Part shown: positions 1 to 5,510 of the stretch, piece by piece
How positions within the stretch are numbered: position 1 is the stretch's first letter
How the letters are laid out: the number at the start of each line of letters is the position of its first letter
Assembly: GCA_014360385.1 (NCBI GenBank)
Contig: JACIXO010000038.1
Coordinates: 1-8,682, forward strand
Source: Actinomycetota bacterium
Lineage (GTDB): Bacteria > Actinomycetota > Humimicrobiia > Humimicrobiales > Humimicrobiaceae
DNA length: 8,682 bases
Direction of reading: 5' to 3'
Translations under genes and position numbers: made by a program
Notes under the pieces: generated by a model
What the model was told of the DNA's origin: nothing
Database searches by the model: none
What the model saw: the letters and a program-made list of their open reading frames with translations, nothing else

Positions 1-1
1 C

Positions 2-1048
2 ATTTTTAATATCCTAGCAAATGCAAGTGCTGAGGTTGCAAGCTATCCCTTTTCAACCATTGAACCAAATGTGGGAATCATAGATGTTCCTGATGCTAAC
101 CTGGAGCCGCTTTCTAGGATATGCAATTCTTCCAAAACAACTCCTGCAACTATTAAATTTTTAGATGTAGCTGGTCTTGTCAAAGGTGCAAGCAAGGGCG
201 AGGGGCTTGGCAATAAGTTTCTGTCTCATATACGAACAGCAGATGTTCTTGCCCATGTCGTTCGGTGTTTTTATAACGGTAGCGTTTCCTATATGAAGGA
301 TGAAGTAGCCATTTCTGAAGATATAGATCCTTCTGAAGATATCGATATTATAACTACTGAGCTTTTGTTAGCTGATATCGAAATCTTAAGCCGAAACAGA
401 GAAAAACTAAAAAGTATTGCTAAGTCAGGCGATAGTCTGGCTAAGTCTGAGCTTGATCTGGTAACTTATGTCATAGATGTTCTGAACGAGGGAAATACGT
501 CTTTACTTGACCTGCTGGATGAGAAGCAGAAAGTTTTTCTTCGGAAGCTAAATCTGATAAGTATAAAACCAATCCTTTATGTTGCTAATATGGGTGAAGA
601 TGAGAAAAGTGAAAATCTCTATAGAAAGCTTGTTGCCAAGGTTGGTGAAGAAAATGTTATTAAAATATATGCAAAGTTTGAGGCAGAGCTTAAGGGACTT
701 TCTCGAGAGGAAAGACAAGAGTATAGAAAGGAATTCGGTATAGAGAATGGTCTTGAGAGGTTTATAAACACCTGTTATCGAATGCTAAATTTAATTACTT
801 TTTATACTATAAATGAAAATGAAGCCAGAGCCTGGTCACTTAGAAAAGGTGAAAAGGTTATAAAAGCAGCAGGTAAAATCCACAGCGATATGGAGAGGGG
901 TTTTATAAAAGCAGAAGTTATAAACTTAAAAGACCTGCTTGAGGCAGGCTCGATCCAGGTAGCTAAGGAAAGAGGTAAACTTAGAATAGAAGGGAAAGAT
1001 TATGTAGTCTGTGACCAGGATGTAATCCAGATACGTTTTTCAGTGTGA
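2..1048 (+). CDS. ychF: Redox-responsive ATPase YchF (Obg-family P-loop protein), 5' end cut by window
   Basis: YchF/OLA1 is a cytoplasmic P-loop ATPase of the Obg family that associates with ribosomes and influences translation and stress responses. The frame is open from base 2, giving 348 visible residues against about 363 in the family, so only the first 15-20 residues, including the P-loop, lie outside. A GTG at 71 is internal: residues before it (YPFSTIEPN) are conserved family sequence. Visible are the G3 motif DVAGLVKGA near visible residue 55, the family string HVVRCF, and NMGE near 196 in place of the NKxD guanine motif, which fits ATP preference. The C-terminal TGS domain contains EARAW, HSDMERGFI and GKDYVV. 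One oddity is a doubled SEDIDP/SEDID segment at visible residues 105-115, which makes the loop about six residues longer than I recall in relatives. The family assignment is very secure. Confidence 0.96.
   Translation: MFNILANASAEVASYPFSTIEPNVGIIDVPDANLEPLSRICNSSKTTPATIKFLDVAGLVKGASKGEGLGNKFLSHIRTADVLAHVVRCFYNGSVSYMKDEVAISEDIDPSEDIDIITTELLLADIEILSRNREKLKSIAKSGDSLAKSELDLVTYVIDVLNEGNTSLLDLLDEKQKVFLRKLNLISIKPILYVANMGEDEKSENLYRKLVAKVGEENVIKIYAKFEAELKGLSREERQEYRKEFGIENGLERFINTCYRMLNLITFYTINENEARAWSLRKGEKVIKAAGKIHSDMERGFIKAEVINLKDLLEAGSIQVAKERGKLRIEGKDYVVCDQDVIQIRFSV
314..346. repeat. In-frame 18-bp tandem duplication inside ychF
   Basis: Bases 314-331 (TCTGAAGATATAGATCCT) are followed directly by 332-346 (TCTGAAGATATCGAT), with one mismatch in the 15 shared bases. 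They encode SEDIDP and SEDID. The second copy sits where YchF proteins have their conserved DDIE-like segment after HVVRCF, so the first copy looks like the insertion. Confidence 0.75.
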
Positions 1049-1071
1049 GATATCCAGCTTACAGCTTGTTA

Positions 1072-1100
1072 TAAGGCTTAAAGAGGTTTTAAAAGCCTTA
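1072..1100 (+). other. Hairpin in the ychF-methyltransferase gap
   Basis: TAAGGCTT (1072-1079) can pair with AAGCCTTA (1093-1100) around a 13-base loop. No run of T follows; instead the purine-rich ribosome-binding region comes next. It is therefore not a classical intrinsic terminator and could affect translation of the downstream gene. Whether it has any function is unknown. Confidence 0.4.
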
Positions 1101-1103
1101 AAA

Positions 1104-1116
1104 AGAGGTGGGAGGT
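1104..1116 (+). promoter_or_regulatory. Ribosome-binding site for the TTG-started methyltransferase gene
   Basis: The purine-rich stretch AGAGGTGGGAGGT lies just before the TTG at 1119. The GAGGTG part (1105-1110) has an 8-base spacing, while GGAGGT would be too close. An in-frame TAA occupies 1116-1118, so no start further upstream is possible. This settles TTG as the likely start. Confidence 0.7.
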
Positions 1117-1118
1117 AA

Positions 1119-2156
1119 TTGACCGTAAGAAAATCAGACTATGAAAGCTATGATTATAGAGAATTCTGGAGAGAAGATAAGAGAGCATATGAAGATACCT
1201 CTGAAAGGATAGCCCTGCGAAAACTTCTGGGCGATATAAGAGAAGGTAATAAACTGTTTCTGGATTTGGGTTGTGGCTATGGTAGATTGTTCGATGAATA
1301 TAAGAGTTTTAGAAACATTCTGCTAGTAGATTACTCCGTAAGAAATCTTAGAAATGCAAAGCAAAGAATAGAGGAAATGCTTAAATCCTTTCAGGAAAAG
1401 CCATCCTCATCCTCCCCATCCCCGTCTCCATCCCCATTCTCCTCTTCGTCCATTTTCTTTCTTTCGGCTGATGCAACAAATCTTCCCCTTAAACCTAGTT
1501 GTGCTGATGTGGTCCTGACTGTGAGAGTGGTTCATCATTTAGATAATCTTGACAAGTATTTTGACGAGGTAAAGAGGGTATTAAAAGATGGAGGCATTTT
1601 TATTCTGGAATTTGCTAATAAGCGAAACCTTAAGAATATTTTAAGATTTTTCATGAGGCGCATGGATGGTTCTCCTTTTAGTCTTTTTCCCTTAAAAGTT
1701 GGGGAGACCATACTTAATTATCACCCGGATTACGTAATTGGTCTTCTTACAAGTAAAGGTTTTGGGATAGATAAAAGGATTAGCGTATCTAATTTCAGGC
1801 TCGAATTCCTTAAAAAGTATTTAAACTTAAAGACTCTTCTTCTATTCGAAAACTGGTTTCAGAGATTGTTTTCCTGGACCCTACTGGGACCCAGTATTTT
1901 TCTCAAATGCACTCTTAGCAAAGATTTTAGCGAAGGCTGTATCAAAGGCCGGACCAGTCCCAAAAAAGCTCTTTTTTCAACTGAGGGAAAAGGATTTAGA
2001 AGAGGACTATCGATCACATTTGAAGACATTCTTGAAGACATTCTTCAGTGTCCTTATTGCAAAAAGGATGAGTTCTTTTTCAGAAAAGATGAGATTGTCT
2101 GCAATGGTTGCAAAAAAAGCTTTTTGGCAAGGAATGGAATCCTTGTATTCAAATAA
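1119..2156 (+). CDS. SAM-dependent class I methyltransferase with C-terminal Trm112-like zinc-ribbon domain
   Basis: The product has 345 residues and a TTG start. It is a cytoplasmic methyltransferase; the substrate is unknown. Residues 46-56 (LFLDLGCGYGR) are the SAM-binding glycine loop, D71 ends strand 2 (LLVDYS), SADATNLPL (116-124) and VRVVHHL (135-141) follow, and VLKDGGIFILEF (154-165) is the typical strand 5 region of the Methyltransf_11 group. The tail (about 309-345) has C311-x2-C314 and C328-x2-C331 followed by ARNGILVF, which resembles the short Trm112-like family that usually forms separate methyltransferase partners or fused tails. A Pro/Ser-only stretch at 95-111 interrupts the fold between strands 3 and 4, and a doubled EDIL sits just before the zinc domain. 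It lies 70 bases after ychF and may be co-transcribed with it. The methyltransferase class is firm; a tRNA, lipid or quinone target cannot be chosen. Confidence 0.85.
   Translation: MTVRKSDYESYDYREFWREDKRAYEDTSERIALRKLLGDIREGNKLFLDLGCGYGRLFDEYKSFRNILLVDYSVRNLRNAKQRIEEMLKSFQEKPSSSSPSPSPSPFSSSSIFFLSADATNLPLKPSCADVVLTVRVVHHLDNLDKYFDEVKRVLKDGGIFILEFANKRNLKNILRFFMRRMDGSPFSLFPLKVGETILNYHPDYVIGLLTSKGFGIDKRISVSNFRLEFLKKYLNLKTLLLFENWFQRLFSWTLLGPSIFLKCTLSKDFSEGCIKGRTSPKKALFSTEGKGFRRGLSITFEDILEDILQCPYCKKDEFFFRKDEIVCNGCKKSFLARNGILVFK
1401..1451. repeat. Ser/Pro low-complexity, pyrimidine-rich insert in methyltransferase gene
   Basis: Seventeen consecutive codons are almost all TCN and CCN, encoding Pro and Ser with a single Phe. 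The strand is nearly pure C/T and stands out from the AT-rich surroundings. It falls between the SAM-binding half and the SADAT strand, in a position that should be a surface loop. It looks like a microsatellite-type expansion that has stayed in frame. Confidence 0.8.
2022..2045. repeat. Perfect 12-bp tandem duplication in methyltransferase linker
   Basis: GAAGACATTCTT occurs twice without a gap (2022-2033 and 2034-2045), producing EDIL-EDIL. It lies exactly at the hinge between the catalytic part and the cysteine-rich tail, which begins at C311 (base 2049). Confidence 0.85.
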
Positions 2157-2196
2157 CTTTCCAATTCAAATAACTTTCCAATTCAAGAAAGTTATT
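2147..2196. repeat. 17-bp tandem repeat with hairpin at the methyltransferase stop codon
   Basis: ATTCAAATAACTTTCCA is present twice in direct succession (2147-2163 and 2164-2180), and a third partial copy ATTCAA follows. The first copy contains the stop codon TAA (2154-2156), and the second repeats that TAA string in the spacer. AATAACTTTC (2169-2178) can pair with GAAAGTTATT (2187-2196) over an 8-base loop; the first copy offers an alternative left arm. The stem is AT-rich and lacks a following T-run, so it is at most a weak terminator or an RNA-stabilising end. Confidence 0.7.
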
Positions 2197-2263
2197 GTAA
2201 AAGGTTAAATTGTTTGTTACAATTTTGCTACAAACTTAATTACTGTCTTTACTCATATGACAA

Positions 2264-2283
2264 TTGTTAAAATATTTTGATGG
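2264..2283. promoter_or_regulatory. Possible Rex operator overlapping the rex promoter
   Basis: TTGTTAAAATATTTTGATGG is an imperfect 20-base palindrome with a perfect AAAATATTTT core. Its left arm matches the TTGTTAA half-site known for Rex operators (TTGTTAANNNNTTAACAA type), but the right arm is degenerate and the spacing does not fit the consensus exactly. It covers the -35 box and most of the spacer, where a repressor would block polymerase. Autoregulation of rex is common in the family, so the site is plausible but not proven. Confidence 0.4.
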
Positions 2284-2292
2284 TAATATACT
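2264..2292 (+). promoter_or_regulatory. Probable sigma-70-type promoter of the rex operon
   Basis: TTGTTA (2264-2269, four of six to TTGACA) is separated by exactly 17 bases from TATACT (2287-2292, five of six to TATAAT). Transcription would start near 2299, leaving a leader of nearly 40 bases before the rex ATG. It is the best promoter seen in the 180-base gap and fits a new operon beginning with rex. Confidence 0.65.
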
Positions 2293-2336
2293 TAAAATCA
2301 AATCTAATAATATCCCAATACCCAGGAGTTTAAGTT

Positions 2337-2990
2337 ATGGAAAATAAAATATATTCTGAAGGAGTTATTTCACGACTATCTCAATATTTGAAATATGTCG
2401 TTCAGTTAAAAGAGCTTGGTAAAAGGACTGTTACCTCTAAGGAGATAAGTGAGAATACTAAAATAAACAGCGCCGAGGTGAGGAGAGACTTAATATATTT
2501 TAACATACGAGGGAAAAGAGGGGTTGGATTTAATGTTGATGATTTGATAAGTTCGTTTAACAAAATTCTCGGTTATGAAAAGCAGGTTCGAATAATTCTG
2601 ATTGGGGCAGGTAACCTTGGTAAGGCAATTCTTAACTACAGGATGTTAAATAAGTTTGGTTTTAATATAGAAAATGTTTTTGATAACGATCCAAAAATAG
2701 TGGGGAAAGTCATATCTAACCATGAGGTTTTAGATATCTCAAGATTAAAGGATATAGTAAGGGAAAAAGACATAAATATAGCAATACTTGCGGTTACTCC
2801 TGGTTCTGCTCAAAAAGTGACAGATATGCTGGTGGATGCAGGAATCAAGGTTATCATAAATTATACTCCTGTTCCCATAAAGGCTCCCCCTACTGTGAAT
2901 GTACAAACCACGGATCCCATTGAAAAATTACTACACACTCTATATTATTTATCTCATACAGGCTACTTTGAGTACAGCAAGAAACCATGA
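2337..2990 (+). CDS. rex: Redox-sensing transcriptional repressor Rex
   Basis: Rex is a dimeric cytoplasmic repressor that binds DNA when NADH is low and releases it when NADH/NAD+ rises, controlling fermentative and respiratory genes. The 217 residues match the usual length. The N-terminal winged helix (about 8-66) ends in the family string GKRGVGFNV. The Rossmann domain begins at VRIILIGAGNLGKAILNY with GAGNLG at 90-95, followed by VFDNDPKIVG and the strand INYTPVPIKAP. The C-terminal helix (about 194-206) is the one exchanged between subunits in Rex dimers. AGGAG at 2324-2328, eight bases before the ATG, supports the start. It heads a run with an LCP gene, a small gene, purB and purL. The promoter just upstream carries a palindrome that it may bind itself. 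The identification is secure. Confidence 0.96.
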   Translation: MENKIYSEGVISRLSQYLKYVVQLKELGKRTVTSKEISENTKINSAEVRRDLIYFNIRGKRGVGFNVDDLISSFNKILGYEKQVRIILIGAGNLGKAILNYRMLNKFGFNIENVFDNDPKIVGKVISNHEVLDISRLKDIVREKDINIAILAVTPGSAQKVTDMLVDAGIKVIINYTPVPIKAPPTVNVQTTDPIEKLLHTLYYLSHTGYFEYSKKP

Positions 2991-3018
2991 AATCATGAGA
3001 TAGTAGAATTGTGAAATA

Positions 3019-3843
3019 ATGAGTAAGATAAGAAGCTGTTTCGTTACTTTTATAATCCTATTTTTTATAGGCTCTTTAGTTTTTTTGTGTGTTCTCGCTT
3101 CCAGCTCAGGCCTATTTAGCTCAAAGGACCTATTATTTCTGGGAATAGATGAAAGAGAAGGTGGCAGTGATTTTAAAGGAAGGACGGATACAATTGTTAT
3201 ACTGCACGTAAACAAAATGGGTAAAAAAGACATGCTCATTTCAATCCCGCGTGATACGCGGGTTTACCTTGAAGGTCATGGCTGGAATAAGATAAATGCA
3301 GCTTATGTCTACGGTGGTGTTGAAATGACAAAGAGTGAAATATTCGAGCTGACTGGAATAGATGTGAATAAATACATGATAATTAACTTTGATGGTTTTA
3401 AGGATATAATTGATCTTCTGGGTGGAGTTGAGATAACGGTTAGTGAGCCGTTGCATGATCCGCTGTCAGGGGCCAATTTTGATCCAGGGACTTACCATAT
3501 GAATGGTGAACAAGCCTTGTCCTTTGCCAGGTGTAGGGCAACAGCGAGAGCAGACCTTGATAGAATAGATAGACAGCAATATTTGCTAAAAGCTCTTATA
3601 AGCCAGAAATTAAATCTCTCTGCTCTTCTAAAGCTACCTGAGATAATATCGGTGATAAATGAAAAGACTCTTTCCGATTTTTCGCTTCTTGATTATTTAA
3701 CAGTAGGTTTGATACTTTCTTTATCGAACAAGGACATGGATATGATAACTATTCCCACCAAGCCTGCTAATATTGATGGAATAAGTTACTTGATAGCTGA
3801 TGAGAAGGAAGTTAAAGCTTTCTTGAAAGAACATTTGGATTAG
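3019..3843 (+). CDS. LytR-CpsA-Psr (LCP) family cell-wall glycopolymer ligase
   Basis: LCP proteins sit in the membrane with the catalytic domain outside and transfer lipid-linked glycopolymers such as teichoic acids, arabinogalactan or capsule onto peptidoglycan. The 274-residue product has an N-terminal membrane anchor (about 7-28) with a short positive start. The LCP domain runs from about 38 to 200: LFLGID, GRTDT (54-58, with the conserved Arg and Asp), SIPRDTRV (75-82), WNKINAAYVYGG (89-100), INFDGFKDIIDLLGGVEI, GEQALSFARCR (163-173) and DRIDRQQ (181-187). These carry the arginines and aspartates that bind the pyrophosphate lipid. About 70 C-terminal residues follow without a recognised domain. 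The start is 28 bases after rex with only a poor ribosome-binding site, so translation may depend partly on upstream ribosomes. Which polymer it transfers cannot be told. Confidence 0.93.
   Translation: MSKIRSCFVTFIILFFIGSLVFLCVLASSSGLFSSKDLLFLGIDEREGGSDFKGRTDTIVILHVNKMGKKDMLISIPRDTRVYLEGHGWNKINAAYVYGGVEMTKSEIFELTGIDVNKYMIINFDGFKDIIDLLGGVEITVSEPLHDPLSGANFDPGTYHMNGEQALSFARCRATARADLDRIDRQQYLLKALISQKLNLSALLKLPEIISVINEKTLSDFSLLDYLTVGLILSLSNKDMDMITIPTKPANIDGISYLIADEKEVKAFLKEHLD
3246..3262 (+). other. GC-rich perfect hairpin inside the LCP gene
   Basis: CCCGCGT (3246-3252) and ACGCGGG (3256-3262) form a perfect 7-bp stem with a GAT loop, followed by TTT. It is one of the most GC-rich spots of the window. 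It lies on the codons for the conserved IPRDTRV motif, so coding constraint alone may explain much of it. Confidence 0.4.
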
Positions 3844-3900
3844 TTTGTGTTATATTAAGATAATTTTATGAGCTTTAAAGCTAAAGGGTGGTATGATTAA

Positions 3901-4209
3901 ATGGAAGAAGAACTTAGTATTGCTAATTTATCATGGCTTACTAAGAAAGATAATTTCTTACTTCAGTTTTCCAAAAAATCCAAAAAGCTTGATGACTTCA
4001 TAGAAAATACTATACCAAAAAATGAAAGATCATGGCTATCTGACCTTGAGAGCTGGGAAATAAAGAATAAGTGGCTTTTGAAGGTTAGCGATATCTGTCT
4101 TAAAGAGTATGACCAAGTATTTTTTGATTATGGTGAGGAGCTTTATGACTTAAAAGATCCGGAAAACTACCAGAGATTTAGAGAAAAGCTACTGGAGGAG
4201 GAGCTGTAG
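3901..4209 (+). CDS. Unrecognised 102-residue protein between LCP gene and purB
   Basis: I do not recognise this gene. The product is soluble, charged and rich in Lys/Glu, with no signal peptide, membrane segment or cysteine cluster (a single Cys at 66). The middle (about 30-66) reads DDFIENTIP, ERSWL, SWEIKNKWLLKVSDI: an Arg-x-Trp followed seven residues later by Trp-Glu-Ile. This loosely recalls short modules of the form R-x-W...W-x-I found in HARP-like and J-domain-associated proteins, but that is only a pattern impression. The tail is a predicted charged helix ending EKLLEEEL. GGTGG at 3887-3891 lies nine bases before the ATG. The stop is two bases before purB, and the purB ribosome-binding site lies within this gene's last codons, so the two are very probably translated together. 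The spacing and reading frame support a real gene; function is unknown. Confidence 0.75.
   Translation: MEEELSIANLSWLTKKDNFLLQFSKKSKKLDDFIENTIPKNERSWLSDLESWEIKNKWLLKVSDICLKEYDQVFFDYGEELYDLKDPENYQRFREKLLEEEL
4195..4204 (+). promoter_or_regulatory. Strong ribosome-binding site of purB within the preceding gene
   Basis: GGAGGAGGAG ends seven bases before the purB ATG and also encodes the final glutamates of the 102-residue protein. Ribosomes finishing the small gene at 4209 would be placed on the purB start, which implies translational coupling. Confidence 0.75.
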
Positions 4210-4211
4210 TT

Positions 4212-5510
4212 ATGATTCCCAGGTATACTCTTAAGGAGATGGGAAAGGTCTGGGAAGAAGAAAATAAGTTCAATAAATGGCTTGAGGTTGAGAAAGCAGT
4301 GTGCAAAGCTCAGGCAGAGCTTGGGATAATACCGAAAGAAGCTGCAGAAGATATAATAGCTAAAGCCAGATTCGATATTGAAGAAATAAAGGAAATTGAA
4401 GATAGGACCCATCACGATGTTATAGCCTTTTTGACTAATGTTTCTTCGTACATAGGAGATTCTTCTAAATATTTACATTACGGTCTTACCTCTTCCGATG
4501 TTGGAGATACAGCTCTCTCACTCCAGATTGTCGAGGCTATGGATATAATTGAAAGAAAAACCAGAAAACTTTTTGGGGTTTTGAAGGACAAAGCGAAAAC
4601 ATATGCTCATACAGTTATGGTGGGTAGGACACATGGGATTCATGCGGAACCTATCACTCTTGGTTTTAAATTCTGTGTGTGGGCGTTTGAAGTAGCAAGA
4701 AATTTAAATAGACTTAAGCAGGCGAGAGAAACTATAGCGTATGGTAAAATATCTGGAGCTGTGGGAACTTATGCCAATACATCACCTCAGGTTGAAAAGA
4801 GGGTCTGCGAGATTCTTAATCTCAAGCCTTCACCGGCTTCGACACAGATTTTACAAAGGGATAGACATGCTGAAGTCATATCAACACTTGCAATATGTGG
4901 AGCGACTCTTGAGAAGATAGCACTGGAAGTAAGAAACCTGCAAAGAACGGATGTCAAAGAACTGGAGGAACCATTTGCACCTGGTCAGAAGGGTTCTTCG
5001 GCTATGCCTCACAAGAAAAATCCAATAATCTGTGAAAGAATTTGTGGTCTATCTCGTCTTTTACGCTCATATGTAGTTTCGGCCATCGAAAACATAGCCC
5101 TGTGGCATGAAAGAGATATTTCGCACTCTTCAGTTGAAAGAGTAATAATACCTGACAGTTTCATATTGCTGGACTATATACTGGAGAAAACGATATATGT
5201 TTTGGAGAATTTAAATGTGATTGAATCCAATATGAGAAGAAACCTTATGAAATATGGAGGAATAATATTTTCCCAGAGAGTTCTTCTGGAACTGGTAAAC
5301 AAAGGACTCAGCAGAGAAGAAGCTTACTCCATAGTTCAGAAAGCTGCGCTTAAAGCCTGGAGCGAGGAGGGAAGCTTCAAGGAAAATATTGCTAGCGATG
5401 AAAGAGTCAACTCTCTCATAGCACCGAAAAACCTTGAAGAGCTTTTTGATGTTAAATACCATCTAAGATACATAGATGAAATAATAAGAAGGCTAGATGA
5501 TATTGAATGA
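4212..5510 (+). CDS. purB: Adenylosuccinate lyase
   Basis: PurB removes fumarate from SAICAR to give AICAR and from adenylosuccinate to give AMP, acting twice in purine synthesis as a cytoplasmic homotetramer. The 432 residues match the usual bacterial length of about 430. It shows the three conserved regions of the fumarase/aspartase superfamily: HYGLTSSDVGDTA (89-101), VGRTHGIHAEPITLG (137-151) with H141 as likely general acid, and the signature GSSAMPHKKNP (261-271), whose flexible-loop serine (262 or 263) is the likely base. DRTHHDVIAF (64-73) and WHERDISHSSVER (298-310) are also typical. The C-terminal helical domain is complete. The gene begins two bases after the small upstream gene behind a strong ribosome-binding site, and its stop overlaps the purL start as ATGA, so purB and purL are co-translated. 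Nothing is missing or odd. Confidence 0.97.
   Translation: MIPRYTLKEMGKVWEEENKFNKWLEVEKAVCKAQAELGIIPKEAAEDIIAKARFDIEEIKEIEDRTHHDVIAFLTNVSSYIGDSSKYLHYGLTSSDVGDTALSLQIVEAMDIIERKTRKLFGVLKDKAKTYAHTVMVGRTHGIHAEPITLGFKFCVWAFEVARNLNRLKQARETIAYGKISGAVGTYANTSPQVEKRVCEILNLKPSPASTQILQRDRHAEVISTLAICGATLEKIALEVRNLQRTDVKELEEPFAPGQKGSSAMPHKKNPIICERICGLSRLLRSYVVSAIENIALWHERDISHSSVERVIIPDSFILLDYILEKTIYVLENLNVIESNMRRNLMKYGGIIFSQRVLLELVNKGLSREEAYSIVQKAALKAWSEEGSFKENIASDERVNSLIAPKNLEELFDVKYHLRYIDEIIRRLDDIE

Larger units (their letters stand above)
2157..2336. other. Gap between methyltransferase gene and rex
   Basis: This 180-base non-coding gap holds most of the 17-bp tandem repeat and hairpin (to 2196), an AT-rich stretch with a second weak TTGTTA at 2214-2219 lacking a good -10 partner, the promoter and Rex-like palindrome at 2264-2292, and the rex ribosome-binding site AGGAG at 2324-2328. 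No small gene or structured leader was recognised. Confidence 0.7.

Noticed and set aside
71..1048. GTG at 71 as the start of ychF
   Set aside because: The frame stays open to base 2 and the residues before the GTG are conserved YchF sequence, so the gene begins outside the window.
2020..2208. Plus-strand 62-residue open frame overlapping the methyltransferase end
   Set aside because: It is a frame shadow of the cysteine-rich tail and runs into the tandem repeat; it has no recognisable start signal.
3009..3026. TTGTGAAATAATGAG before the LCP gene as a Rex operator
   Set aside because: The left half-site TTGTGAA is perfect, but there is no TTCACAA-like right half at the expected distance.
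3871..3882. AGCTTTAAAGCT palindrome between the LCP gene and the 102-residue gene
   Set aside because: It is a perfect 12-base palindrome but short, AT-rich and without a loop or T-run; it is not enough for an operator or terminator call.
3844..3900. A separate promoter for the 102-residue gene, purB and purL
   Set aside because: TTGTGT at 3845-3850 has no good -10 box at 16-18 bases, so no promoter could be supported.
3893..4003. ATG at 3893 as an alternative start of a gene before purB
   Set aside because: This frame ends after about 36 codons, while the 3901 frame is longer, has a ribosome-binding site and couples to purB.
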